Positions 21,707-29,711 of a stretch of 36,240 nt of DNA are shown here, in pieces. Location: positions 1-36,240 of the forward strand of contig NZ_JAGGQW010000012.1 in NCBI RefSeq assembly GCF_018613065.1. The letters are read 5' to 3'. Position numbers and translations under genes: made by a program. Positions within the stretch are counted from its first letter, which is position 1, and each line of letters opens with the position of its first letter. This DNA comes from Bacillus sp. ISL-7. GTDB lineage: Bacteria; Bacillota; Bacilli; Bacillales_B; DSM-18226. The notes under the pieces were generated by a model that did no database searches, had not been told where the DNA came from, and worked only from the letters and a program-made list of their open reading frames with translations.

Positions 21707-22615
21707 ATGGCAGAAAATCTTGAATTATTAACGACAGAATCGCGAAATGAACAGTCGATGCAAATAGATACAGCAAATCCAATCGAAATATTACGAATCA
21801 TGAATGAGCAAGATCAACTGGTCGCATTAGCGGTCAAGGATGTGTTACCAGATGTGGAGGCAGCGGTTCAATTTGTGTTTGAATCCTTTAAAAACGGCGG
21901 GCGCCTCATTTATTTAGGTGCAGGCACGAGCGGAAGATTAGGAGTTCTAGATGCAGTCGAATGTCCGCCTACCTTCAGCACGTACCCTGAAATGGTCCAA
22001 GGGATTATGGCAGGGGGAGAAGGCGCCTTTTTGAAAGCAGTCGAAGGAGCAGAGGATCAGCCTGATCTTGGTGTAGCCGATTTGAAGGAATTGGGTCTGA
22101 CAAAAGATGATACCGTGATTGGGATTGCGGCCAGTGGGCGGACACCTTATGTCATAGGGGCACTTCGATATGCACGAAGCATTGGGGCGAAAACGGTTGC
22201 TCTTTCATGCAATAAAAATGCGGCGATTAGTAAGGAAGCCGATCAAAGCATCGAAGTAATTGTCGGTCCAGAGGTACTAACTGGTTCAACTCGCTTGAAA
22301 TCAGGAACCGCCCATAAAATGATTTTGAACATGATTTCAACTTCTTCGATGATTCTTTTAGGAAAAGCCTATGAGAATTTAATGGTCGATGTTCATGTGA
22401 GCAACCAAAAATTGAAGGAACGAGCGATCGGCATCATCCGTAAAATTACCGGGGTTTCCTATGAACAGGCTTTGGAAACACTAGAGGCATCAGATCTACA
22501 AGTTAAAACGGCAATCGTCATGATAAAAACGAATAGAAATAAACAAGAAGCTGAACGATTATTAACAGAAGCGAATGGCTATGTAAAAAAAGCAATCCAA
22601 AACGTGGCAGAGTAA
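21707..22615 (+). CDS. murQ: N-acetylmuramic acid 6-phosphate etherase MurQ
   Basis: 302 residues; ATG after AGGAGG. N-terminal [29 protein letters not shown], the SIS-domain sugar-phosphate site [23 protein letters not shown] (about 70-92) and [16 protein letters not shown] are diagnostic for MurQ; the Glu residues in AVEC and AVEGAED provide catalysis. It cleaves the D-lactyl ether of MurNAc-6P to give GlcNAc-6P and D-lactate in the cytoplasm. First gene of murQ-murR-murP-mupG. The D-lactate released could in principle feed a GlcDF-type oxidase. Confidence 0.96.
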   Translation: MAENLELLTTESRNEQSMQIDTANPIEILRIMNEQDQLVALAVKDVLPDVEAAVQFVFESFKNGGRLIYLGAGTSGRLGVLDAVECPPTFSTYPEMVQGIMAGGEGAFLKAVEGAEDQPDLGVADLKELGLTKDDTVIGIAASGRTPYVIGALRYARSIGAKTVALSCNKNAAISKEADQSIEVIVGPEVLTGSTRLKSGTAHKMILNMISTSSMILLGKAYENLMVDVHVSNQKLKERAIGIIRKITGVSYEQALETLEASDLQVKTAIVMIKTNRNKQEAERLLTEANGYVKKAIQNVAE

Positions 22616-22637
22616 TTTAAAAAAGGTGGTATTTGGT

Positions 22638-23492
22638 GTGGCAGCAGGCGGATTAAAAATGATTCAAAATATGCTGGAACAGCTTCCGGCTTCCGAGCGG
22701 AAAATTGCTGAATTTATTCTTGATAATCCTCAAGCGATTTTAAACAGTACCGTTCATGACATCGGATTGCAGGCTAATACAAGTGGTGCTGCTGTGATTC
22801 GGCTGTGTAAGTCCTTGGGCTTAAACGGTTTTCAAGATTTAAAAGTACGAATTGCTGGGGATCTAGTGAAACCAGTTGAACAAGGGTACCGTGACATCGA
22901 GCCTGGTGAATCTTTTTTCTCTATCGCTCAGAAGACAACAAGTAATAGCATCCAAAGCATCCGCGACTCGGAAGAGATGATCAATTACGATGAATTGGAA
23001 CGTGCTGTGCATACCTTGTCGACTGCTCAAAATGTTCATTTTTTTGGAATAGGGGCTTCAAATATTATCGCTAGGGACGCACAGCAAAAGCTCCTTAGGG
23101 TTCATAAAAACGCAACCGCTTTTTCGGATACACATCTTGTTGCTACATTGATTGCCAATGCCAATAAGGATGATCTGGTGTTTGGAATTTCCCACTCAGG
23201 AGAGACACCTGAGGTGATTAAAGTTATGGCACTTGCAAAAGAGCGCGGCGTTAAAACAATTAGTTTAACGAAATATGGGCAATCATCGGTCTCTGCTTTG
23301 GCAGATATTAAATTGTTTACCGCATATTCAGGTGAGGCTCCGTTTCGAAGTGCAGCCACTTCATCACGCCTTGCGCAGTTATATATCATGGATATTTTGT
23401 TTTTATCGATGGCAACCGTTCAATATGAGGATACGATTCATTCCATTGATAAAACAAGAGAAGCGATCCGGTTTATTAAAGAAGGGAAATAA
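22638..23492 (+). CDS. murR: RpiR-family transcriptional regulator MurR
   Basis: 284 residues from GTG 22638, eight bases after AAAAGGTGG; the in-frame GTG at 22626 overlaps that ribosome site. N-terminal HTH_6 domain (PASERKIAEFILDNPQAILNSTVHDIGLQANTSGAAVIRLCKSLGLNGFQDLKVRIA) and C-terminal SIS domain (about 120-260: FFGIGASNIIARDAQQKLLR, GISHSGETPEVIK) that binds a phosphosugar. The family represses or activates mur genes in response to MurNAc-6P. It lies between murQ and murP in the same operon, so it probably regulates itself. Candidate operators are GAAAT-N3-ATTTC at 21624 and 20631. Confidence 0.92.
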   Translation: MAAGGLKMIQNMLEQLPASERKIAEFILDNPQAILNSTVHDIGLQANTSGAAVIRLCKSLGLNGFQDLKVRIAGDLVKPVEQGYRDIEPGESFFSIAQKTTSNSIQSIRDSEEMINYDELERAVHTLSTAQNVHFFGIGASNIIARDAQQKLLRVHKNATAFSDTHLVATLIANANKDDLVFGISHSGETPEVIKVMALAKERGVKTISLTKYGQSSVSALADIKLFTAYSGEAPFRSAATSSRLAQLYIMDILFLSMATVQYEDTIHSIDKTREAIRFIKEGK

Positions 23493-23495
23493 TCC

Positions 23496-23570
23496 TTTCA
23501 GGAGGTGATGTGAACACCATTCCATCTCTTATCGTCCTGCAATACTGACTTGGAATAAGAAGTTCACTTT
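23496..23570 (+). other. Intercistronic leader between murR and murP with hairpin
   Basis: A near-perfect Shine-Dalgarno AGGAGGTGATG (23500-23510) faces a 12-codon frame (GTG 23510 to TGA 23548), but spacing to the start is only four bases. GTGAAC (23510-23515) pairs with GTTCAC (23562-23567), with inner ATTCC/GGAAT, then TTTTT. It could be a leaky terminator or attenuator tuning murP; function is not established. Confidence 0.4.
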
Positions 23571-23602
23571 TTGAAAAAACAACAGAGAGAAGGGGAATTA
23601 GC

Positions 23603-24964
23603 ATGGCAGGAGAGAATAAAATTTTAGCAGAAAAGATTCTTGAACAATTAGGCGGCCCAGCGAATATTGAAAATTATACTCATTGTATGACAAGACTTCG
23701 TGTGACACCGAAGGATGATTCGATTGTCAACCAAGCAGCCATTAAGAAAATAGACGGAGTCATGGGAGTGGTAGAGGAAGAAACACTTCAAATTATCTTA
23801 GGCCCTGGAAAAGTAAACAGGGTGACAGAAGAGTTTGGTAGATTGATAGATGCAGCTGGCGGGATCGATTTGAAAGAAAAGGCAGCTAGCAAAAAGGCTG
23901 AAATTAACAAAAAGAATGCCACACCATTTAAGCTATTCTTACGAAAAATCTCAAGTATTTTCATTCCATTAATCCCAGCACTTGTCGCTTCCGGATTGAT
24001 TACAGGGATCACCAAAGCAATCGTCCAAGCGGGATGGTTAGCAGCAGATTCCCAACTTGCGACCATCTTGTCCGTGATTGGAAGCGGTTTATTTGGTTAC
24101 CTTGGTATTTTAGTTGGTACCAATGCAGCGAAAGAATTCGGTGGTTCACCCGCACTTGGGGCGATTGCCGGTATTTTAATCATTAACCCAGCTGTTGCAG
24201 GAATCAAATTGTTTGATACCGCTTTACTTCCTGGGCGGGGCGGCTTAATTGGAGTTCTCTTTGCAGCCATCTTTATTGCCCTTGTTGAAAAACGAGTTCG
24301 TCGTTTCGTTCCACAATCGCTTGACCTGTTTATCACGCCAACGGTTGCTTTATTGCTTACTGGTATTGTAACTTATCTTGTTTTTATGCCGCTTGGTGGT
24401 TTCGTTTCAGATGCGATTACAAAAGGATTAACTTCGCTGCTTGATGTGGGTGGTGTTGTGGCTGGGTTTGTCCTTGGGGCAACCTTCCTGCCGCTCGTTG
24501 TCACTGGTTTACATCAAGGATTAACACCGATTCATTTGGAGTTAATTAATACGCTTGGAAATGACCCGCTTCTGCCAATCTTGGCTATGGGTGGTGCTGC
24601 ACAAGTCGGCGCTGCGTTTGCGATTTACTTTAAGACGAAGAAAAAACGCTTAAAAAGAGCGATTGGCGGGGGTCTGCCTGCTGGAATTCTTGGAATTGGC
24701 GAACCGCTTATTTTCGGTGTGACCTTACCATTAGGCCGTCCATTCTTAACTGCCTGCTTAGGTGCGGGTGTCGGCGGTGCATTCCAGGCTGTCTTCCATG
24801 TCGCAACGATTGCTGTAGGGGTTTCTGGTTTACCGCTTGCCTTCCTAGTGGTTTCTGGGCAAGTACTGCTTTACCTGCTTGGTGTGTTAATTTCTTATGC
24901 TGCTGGGTTCTTGTTTACCTATTTATTCGGCTTCCACGATGATATGGCCGGTGAGTTTGATTGA
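23603..24964 (+). CDS. murP: PTS EIIBC component for MurNAc-type sugars (MurP)
   Basis: 453 residues; ATG after GAAGGGG. N-terminal EIIB domain (about 1-80) with the phosphorylated Cys28 in YTHCMTRLRV; C-terminal EIIC membrane domain (about 110-450) with eight to ten helices and the GIGEPLIFGVTLPLGRPF loop (EIIC active-site Glu). There is no EIIA domain, so it must use one from another PTS (glucose-type EIIA). Context (murQ, murR, mupG) fixes the substrate as MurNAc or, with MupG, the disaccharide MurNAc-GlcNAc, imported as the 6-phosphate. It overlaps mupG by four bases. Confidence 0.92.
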   Translation: MAGENKILAEKILEQLGGPANIENYTHCMTRLRVTPKDDSIVNQAAIKKIDGVMGVVEEETLQIILGPGKVNRVTEEFGRLIDAAGGIDLKEKAASKKAEINKKNATPFKLFLRKISSIFIPLIPALVASGLITGITKAIVQAGWLAADSQLATILSVIGSGLFGYLGILVGTNAAKEFGGSPALGAIAGILIINPAVAGIKLFDTALLPGRGGLIGVLFAAIFIALVEKRVRRFVPQSLDLFITPTVALLLTGIVTYLVFMPLGGFVSDAITKGLTSLLDVGGVVAGFVLGATFLPLVVTGLHQGLTPIHLELINTLGNDPLLPILAMGGAAQVGAAFAIYFKTKKKRLKRAIGGGLPAGILGIGEPLIFGVTLPLGRPFLTACLGAGVGGAFQAVFHVATIAVGVSGLPLAFLVVSGQVLLYLLGVLISYAAGFLFTYLFGFHDDMAGEFD

Positions 24965-25968
24965 TTGGTATTTCCTTCTATTTAAATGACCCTTTAGCAG
25001 AAGAGCGGATTGCGCTCGCAGGAAAAATGGGTGTGAGGCGGGCGTTTACGTCGCTTCACATCCCTGAAGAGGCAGGCGATTTAGCGGGCCGAGCGAAATC
25101 GTTGCTTCAAGCAGCAAAAGAAGCTGGAATAGAGGTTTATGCGGATGTATCGGCACGAACACCTGCCCATTTAGGATTAGAATGCTTATCAGCGTTAAAA
25201 TCCTTAGGGGTCATCGGTTTGCGTTTGGATGACTTTTTTGCGCATGAAACAATTTTGAACCTAGCTAAGGAATTCAAACTTGCTCTCAATGCCAGTATTT
25301 TGTTTGAGGAAGATGTGCGTGCTCTCCTTGAGGGCGGGTTAGAGGCTAGTCAGCTGCTGGCTTGGCATAATTTCTATCCAAGGCGTGAAACGGGCTTATC
25401 TGAATCGTTCTTTGAATCACAGAATGAACTTTTTAGACGGTATGGTATTCCAGTAAGTGCGTATATTCCAGGAGACGGTGAGAAACGAGGCCCTCTGTTT
25501 GAAGGGCTGCCCACCTTGGAAGCACATCGTGAAGTCGATCCGTATCTAGCGGCACTGGATTTGTTTCGGACGGGTGTGGAGGATGTCTATATCGGCGATC
25601 CCGAGGTAAGTGAGGACCTTCTTAGTAAATTAATGGAATTAGACTGTTTTGGCCGAGTTTCGCTCCGAGTGGAAGGGTTTCAAGAAGGGGAGTTTCGGCT
25701 TCGCCCTGATTTTTCCCGTGACGTTCTCCGGCTTATGGATACGAGAAGTTCAGGCTCGGTCGTCGTTGAGAATACGGTGGCACGGCCGGTGGGGACGATT
25801 ACGAGAGACAATGACCACTATGGACGATATCGCGGGGAGGTCCAAATCACGCTTCATGACCTACCGTCCGATAAGCGAGTTAATGTGGTTGGAAGGGTAG
25901 TGGAGGCGGATTTACCTTTGCTTTCCTTCCTGCAACCGGGTCACATCGTAAAACTAATTCGAGTTTGA
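24961..25968 (+). CDS. mupG: 6-phospho-N-acetylmuramidase MupG (DUF871)
   Basis: 335 residues from TTG 24961, which overlaps the murP stop (TTGA) with GGTGAG five bases before it. The N-terminal TIM barrel (about 1-230) starts IGISFYLND and includes YADVSARTPAHLG, LRLDDFF and NFYPRRETGLSESFF; a small C-terminal beta domain (about 235-335) ends the protein, as in DUF871. In S. aureus MupG splits MurNAc-6P-GlcNAc inside the cell into MurNAc-6P and GlcNAc, feeding MurQ, and its gene is clustered with murQ, murP and murR. The same gene set here, with mupG last, implies uptake of the wall disaccharide rather than of free MurNAc only. Confidence 0.9.
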   Translation: MIGISFYLNDPLAEERIALAGKMGVRRAFTSLHIPEEAGDLAGRAKSLLQAAKEAGIEVYADVSARTPAHLGLECLSALKSLGVIGLRLDDFFAHETILNLAKEFKLALNASILFEEDVRALLEGGLEASQLLAWHNFYPRRETGLSESFFESQNELFRRYGIPVSAYIPGDGEKRGPLFEGLPTLEAHREVDPYLAALDLFRTGVEDVYIGDPEVSEDLLSKLMELDCFGRVSLRVEGFQEGEFRLRPDFSRDVLRLMDTRSSGSVVVENTVARPVGTITRDNDHYGRYRGEVQITLHDLPSDKRVNVVGRVVEADLPLLSFLQPGHIVKLIRV

Positions 25969-25974
25969 TTAAAA

Positions 25975-25999
25975 CCAAGGGATTTCCCTTGGCTTTTTT
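25975..25999 (+). terminator. Terminator of the mur operon
   Basis: CCAAGGG (25975-25981), loop ATTT, CCCTTGG (25986-25992), then CTTTTTTC. Confidence 0.9.
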
Positions 26000-26078
26000 C
26001 TGTTTGAATGTCTGAATTTATCGTGTAGAATTATTTTTATATACTGTGAAATGGTGTTTGAGAAGGAGATTACAATTA

Positions 26079-26834
26079 ATGAACAACAAAAATAAAACAG
26101 TTGTCCGTTCGATGGATGTATTAAATCTATTTATAGAGCATTCCGAATTATCATTTCAAGAAATTATTGATCTATCAGGAATTCCAAAAACTTCAGTCTA
26201 TCGAATGCTCTCGTCGTTAGAGGAAATGGGGTTTGTGGAAAAAGGAAGTGATTTGAAGTACAGACTTGGACTTTTGTTTCTCAAATTTGGCCATCTGGTT
26301 TTGGCGAGGATTGACCTACGTCAGATTGCCTACCCATTTATGGTTGAATTACATAATGATATTAAGGAAGCCATTAACTTGATTGTTAGAGAAGGGAACG
26401 AAGCCATCTATATCGAGAAAATTGACACAAAACAAAAGGTTCGTCTGTATACTGCGATTGGAAGGAAAAGTCCCCTTTATGCTGGGGCCTGTCCACGTGC
26501 GATCTTGTCCTTTTTACCTGATTTAGAAGTGCAGGAATATCTCGAATCAACTGAGCTCAAATCGTTTGCACAAGGGACAATTACTGACAAAGAGAGAATT
26601 TATGAAACGATAAAACAGGCGAGAATCGATGGATACACCATCAGCCATTCTGAATTGGAAAACCATACATCTGCGATCGCCTCCCCCATTTTTAATCACC
26701 TAGGTGAAGTGATAGCGGGCATTAGTATAGCGGGCATTGAAGCGAATTATCAAGGTGATAACATTGAGAAATATGCGAAGAAAGTGAAAAAAGTTGCAGA
26801 GGAAATATCGATGCGATTAGGCTATACGAAATGA
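26079..26834 (+). CDS. kipR: IclR-family regulator of the 5-oxoprolinase cluster (KipR-like)
   Basis: 251 residues from ATG 26079 after AAGGAG; a longer frame to 26046 lacks a ribosome site. N-terminal winged HTH (about 5-65: VVRSMDVLNLFIEHSELSFQEIIDLSGIPKTSVYRMLSSLEEMGFVEK) and IclR effector domain (about 75-250), including YIEKIDTKQKVRLYTAIGRKSPLYAGACPRAILSFLP and the C-terminal ASPIFNHLGEVIAGISIAG. In B. subtilis the IclR-type KipR represses the kip operon from inside it. Here the gene is convergent with kipA and has its own start, but its place beside kipA-kipI makes the same role likely. Two palindromes at 28677 and 28849 are its candidate operators. Confidence 0.85.
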   Translation: MNNKNKTVVRSMDVLNLFIEHSELSFQEIIDLSGIPKTSVYRMLSSLEEMGFVEKGSDLKYRLGLLFLKFGHLVLARIDLRQIAYPFMVELHNDIKEAINLIVREGNEAIYIEKIDTKQKVRLYTAIGRKSPLYAGACPRAILSFLPDLEVQEYLESTELKSFAQGTITDKERIYETIKQARIDGYTISHSELENHTSAIASPIFNHLGEVIAGISIAGIEANYQGDNIEKYAKKVKKVAEEISMRLGYTK

Positions 26835-26891
26835 AAAGAACGGGGCGGTCTCTGCATCAACACACAGTTTGATGTAGAGACCGCCCCGTTC
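26834..26891 (-). terminator. Long convergent hairpin between kipR and kipA
   Basis: Bases 26838-26860 pair with 26869-26891 over 23 bp (one G-T) around an 8-nt loop. On the minus strand the stem is followed by TTCTTTTC, so it mainly serves kipA; the plus strand has no clear T run, though the stem is strong enough to affect both. Confidence 0.8.
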
Positions 26892-26930
26892 ATACGATTT
26901 GAAGCCACATTTTCATCTGCACCTGTACTC

Positions 26931-27926
26931 TCATTCATAAAGTGCTTTAAAGCGAATGCCTAACGCTAATTTGCGGAGCCTCTGCTCTTGTATGATTAGT
27001 TCTATTTCTGCTTGTTCAAGCGAAACTTCCTTGAACTCCATGTTAGCGTTAGGCTGCATCTGGGCCAAACAAGGCAGGTCGACGGAAATGACTTGACCAA
27101 TTTTGGGATATCCTCCAGTCGTTTGTCGATCTGCCATTAAAATAATCGGCTGTCCGTTTGAAGGAACTTGAATGGTCCCGTACGTAACTCCTTCTGATAG
27201 CAGCTCAAATTTTTCTGATAAGTTGAGTGATTCTCCTTCCAACCGATAGCCCATCCGATCCGCCTGAGTGGTTAACGTGTACCGATCCGAAAAAAATGTT
27301 TGTTGACTAGCCGCATCGAAACGCTCGAACTCAGCCCCTCGTAAAACCCTTATCGTTTGTGTTTTATTAAATGATATAAATTTTGTATAGTTGACTGACC
27401 ATGGAAAATGAGTAGTCATTTTTTCGAGCTGATGAACGAATGCCCGGCTGATTCTATTGAAGGTTCCGCTCTCAAACACATCCCCTTTTTGTAATGCTCT
27501 GCCGTGAAACCCTCCAATCGCCGCGCGAAGATATGTGCTTTTACTTCCCATCACTTCGGGAATATCAATTCCGCCAGCCAAGGCCACGTACGCCCTGCAT
27601 CCCTTAAGGGCGGATTTAAACTTTAAAATAGAACCTTTGCGGATCAGGACGGGCCGCCACATCGGTGCTTCCTTCCCGTCGATTTTAGGCTGAAGGTCAC
27701 CGCCTGTAATCGCAATTAACTCATCTGTTTCAAATTCGAGAGTTGTCCCAAACAGGGTAACTTCAAGTGCACCTTCTCCTTCGTTATTTCCCACGAGTAA
27801 ATTTGCGACTCTAAGAGAAATAGGATCCATGGCACCACTTACGAGTACCCCGAATTTTTGTGAACCGAATCTCCCTAAATCTTGGATTGTAGTCAATAAT
27901 CCAGGATGAAGCACTTTAATGCTCAT
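26931..27926 (-). CDS. pxpC: 5-oxoprolinase subunit C (KipA/PxpC, carboxyltransferase-like)
   Basis: 331 residues. Biotin-dependent carboxyltransferase-like domain of the KipA/AHS2 family: SIKVLHPGLLTTIQDLGRFGSQKFGVLVSGAMD at the N-terminus, LEVTLFGTTLEFETDELIAITGGDLQP, VALAGGIDIPEVMGSKSTYLRAAIGGFHGRALQKGD, and near the end QPIILMADRQTTGGYPKIGQVISVDLP. With PxpA and PxpB it forms the ATP-dependent 5-oxoprolinase (5-oxoproline to glutamate). Its ATG overlaps the pxpB stop (ATGA). In B. subtilis KipA also counteracts KipI's inhibition of the sporulation kinase KinA, so the gene may have a second regulatory role. Confidence 0.93.
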   Translation of the reverse strand: MSIKVLHPGLLTTIQDLGRFGSQKFGVLVSGAMDPISLRVANLLVGNNEGEGALEVTLFGTTLEFETDELIAITGGDLQPKIDGKEAPMWRPVLIRKGSILKFKSALKGCRAYVALAGGIDIPEVMGSKSTYLRAAIGGFHGRALQKGDVFESGTFNRISRAFVHQLEKMTTHFPWSVNYTKFISFNKTQTIRVLRGAEFERFDAASQQTFFSDRYTLTTQADRMGYRLEGESLNLSEKFELLSEGVTYGTIQVPSNGQPIILMADRQTTGGYPKIGQVISVDLPCLAQMQPNANMEFKEVSLEQAEIELIIQEQRLRKLALGIRFKALYE

Positions 27927-28657
27927 TGTTTCATCTCCCTATAGGCAGCATACTCTTCATGTGTAATTGGTACATAGCGGATTCTATCTCCAGACTGTAA
28001 CATCGTTGGCGGTGAAAGTTCGGGAAGAAACAAATCAAGCGGGGTGCGCCCGATAATTTGCCATCCTCCTGGTGTTTCCAGCGGGTAGATGCCTGTTTGT
28101 TTTCCAGCAATTCCAACGGATCCCGGCACGATGGCCAGGCGGGGTGAATCTTTACGTGGTGTGGCAATCCTTTCGTCCATTCCCCCCATGAACGGAAAAC
28201 CTGGCGCAAAGCCAATCATATAGACTAAGTAATCAGCTGACGAATGAATTTCAATTACTTTTTCAACAGAAAGTCCATGATACGTTGCTACATACTCTAA
28301 ATCTGGACCAAATTCTCCTCCGTACAAGACTGGGATGGTTATTAGCCGTTGTTCAGGTTTTTCACTCGTTCCTAATAGATCTAGTAACGCCAAAATGAAG
28401 GTGCTTACTTTTTTATAAGGACTTGTTGCTTCTTTAACTGGGTTGGACAAATAGACGGCAACAGGATTGTAATAAATGGTCAAGCTATTATAAGACGGTA
28501 CAGATTCCATGAATCCTGTAAACGGCTTCTTTTCTAATAAGTTGGATAGATTTTTCACTTTTTCATGGATGGCGGGGCTCATTCCATCGCCTAACTGAAT
28601 CACAAGAGCAGAATCCCCTAAAGGCCTTAAGTTAACATTATTTTTATGATGGGCCAT
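27923..28657 (-). CDS. pxpB: 5-oxoprolinase subunit B (KipI/PxpB), KinA inhibitor family
   Basis: 244 residues; ATG at 28657 with AGAGGAG ten bases upstream. Family signatures: LRPLGDSALVIQLGDGMSP at the N-terminus, ESVPSYNSLTIYYNP, IPVLYGGEFGPDLEYVA, YMIGFAPGFPFMGGMDERIATPRKDSPRLAIVPGSVGIAGKQTGIYPLETPGGWQIIGRTPLDLF (AHS1/carboxyltransferase subdomain 1). Subunit of the 5-oxoprolinase with PxpA and PxpC; in B. subtilis KipI also binds and blocks KinA autophosphorylation. First gene of a two-gene minus-strand unit, divergent from pxpA. Confidence 0.93.
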   Translation of the reverse strand: MAHHKNNVNLRPLGDSALVIQLGDGMSPAIHEKVKNLSNLLEKKPFTGFMESVPSYNSLTIYYNPVAVYLSNPVKEATSPYKKVSTFILALLDLLGTSEKPEQRLITIPVLYGGEFGPDLEYVATYHGLSVEKVIEIHSSADYLVYMIGFAPGFPFMGGMDERIATPRKDSPRLAIVPGSVGIAGKQTGIYPLETPGGWQIIGRTPLDLFLPELSPPTMLQSGDRIRYVPITHEEYAAYREMKQ

Positions 28658-28676
28658 TATAATTTTGCTCCTCTAA

Positions 28677-28694
28677 GTTTCGAATTTCGGTAAC
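28677..28694. promoter_or_regulatory. Candidate KipR operator, kipI side
   Basis: GTTTCGAATTTCGGTAAC shares GTTTCGAWWTTCGG with the inverse of the site at 28849-28865. It lies just 20 bp upstream of the kipI start codon, where a bound repressor would block transcription of kipIA. Confidence 0.55.
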
Positions 28695-28848
28695 TAAGTT
28701 CTGTTAAACGGATACTACCAATATTATAGTTTATACAAATTTAAATACAAGTCTATAAATATGGAATATTATGATATTTATAATTTTCTTATAATTATAT
28801 TCAATTGAAAATATTTATGCTAGAATTGGTTTAAGTTTTAAAACTAGA

Positions 28849-28865
28849 GTTCCGAATATCGAAAC
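28849..28865. promoter_or_regulatory. Candidate KipR operator, pxpA side
   Basis: GTTCCGAATATCGAAAC is a palindrome of the form GTTnCGA-N3-TCGnAAC, perfect except at one position per arm. It is a mirror copy of the site at 28677-28694 and lies about 60 bp upstream of pxpA. Confidence 0.6.
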
Positions 28866-28925
28866 CAAATAAAGATGAAAGCGCTCTTCTGAAGGGGACG
28901 AGTAATGAAGATGGAGGGGAGAAAC

Positions 28926-29711
28926 ATGTTTCAAGTGGATTTGAATTGTGATTTAGGGGAGAGTTTTGGCCGGTACAAGCTTGGGGAGCAGGAAGAAATT
29001 TTGAAATACGTTACATCGGCAAATATTGCTTGCGGTTTTCATAGCGGGGACCCAAGTGTAATGAGAGAAACGGTAAAGATGGCCATTGCTAATGGGGTCA
29101 AAGTTGGAGCGCATCCTGGTTTGCCAGATTTAAACGGATTCGGGCGAAGGGAAATGGCTATTACACCTCAAGAAGGATATGACATGGTCGTCTACCAAAT
29201 TGGGGCATTGCAAGGATTTTTAATGACGTTCAATGAAAAAATGCAGCATGTAAAACCCCATGGTGCTTTGTACAACATGGCTGCAAAGGATAGAAAACTT
29301 GCCGAAGCCATTGCCCAAGCGGTTTATGACGTATCCCCGTCCTTAATATTATTCGGCCTTGCCGGCAGTGAATTGACAAAAGCCGGAGAGAAGTTCGGTT
29401 TACGCACGGCACATGAGGTATTTGCAGATCGTACGTATCAAGCGGACGGGTCTTTGACTTCTCGCTCACAAATGGATGCGCTGATTACAGATCAAGAACA
29501 ATCTGTCGCGCAAATTGTGAAAATGGTGACAGAAGGAAAAGTAGTATCCCAGCAAAAAACAGAAGTTTCGCTGCGTGCAGATACCATTTGTATTCACGGT
29601 GATGGTGCACACGCCCTAGCCTTTGCCAAATATATTAACGAAACATTAGAAAAGAACAATATTACGGTAGATGCAATCAGTAACTTGGAGGTTTACTATG
29701 GAAAATCCTAA
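28926..29711 (+). CDS. pxpA: 5-oxoprolinase subunit A (PxpA, LamB/YcsF family)
   Basis: 261 residues from ATG 28926 (MFQVDLNCD), preceded by GGAGGGGAG; the in-frame ATG 28905 also has an AAGGGG site, but the shorter start matches the usual family N-terminus. Signatures: [32 protein letters not shown] (metal/substrate loop), [27 protein letters not shown] and [11 protein letters not shown]. It supplies the hydrolase half of the PxpABC ATP-dependent 5-oxoprolinase. It starts the plus-strand half of the divergent cluster and overlaps the next gene by 14 bases. Confidence 0.93.
   Translation: MFQVDLNCDLGESFGRYKLGEQEEILKYVTSANIACGFHSGDPSVMRETVKMAIANGVKVGAHPGLPDLNGFGRREMAITPQEGYDMVVYQIGALQGFLMTFNEKMQHVKPHGALYNMAAKDRKLAEAIAQAVYDVSPSLILFGLAGSELTKAGEKFGLRTAHEVFADRTYQADGSLTSRSQMDALITDQEQSVAQIVKMVTEGKVVSQQKTEVSLRADTICIHGDGAHALAFAKYINETLEKNNITVDAISNLEVYYGKS

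Noticed and set aside
28782..28796. CodY-box-like AATTTTCTTATAATT in the kipI-pxpA gap
   Set aside because: Two mismatches within AT-rich sequence; not distinguishable from background.
28875..28889. cre-like ATGAAAGCGCTCTTC upstream of pxpA
   Set aside because: Only 12 of 15 consensus positions match, with the right half essentially unmatched.
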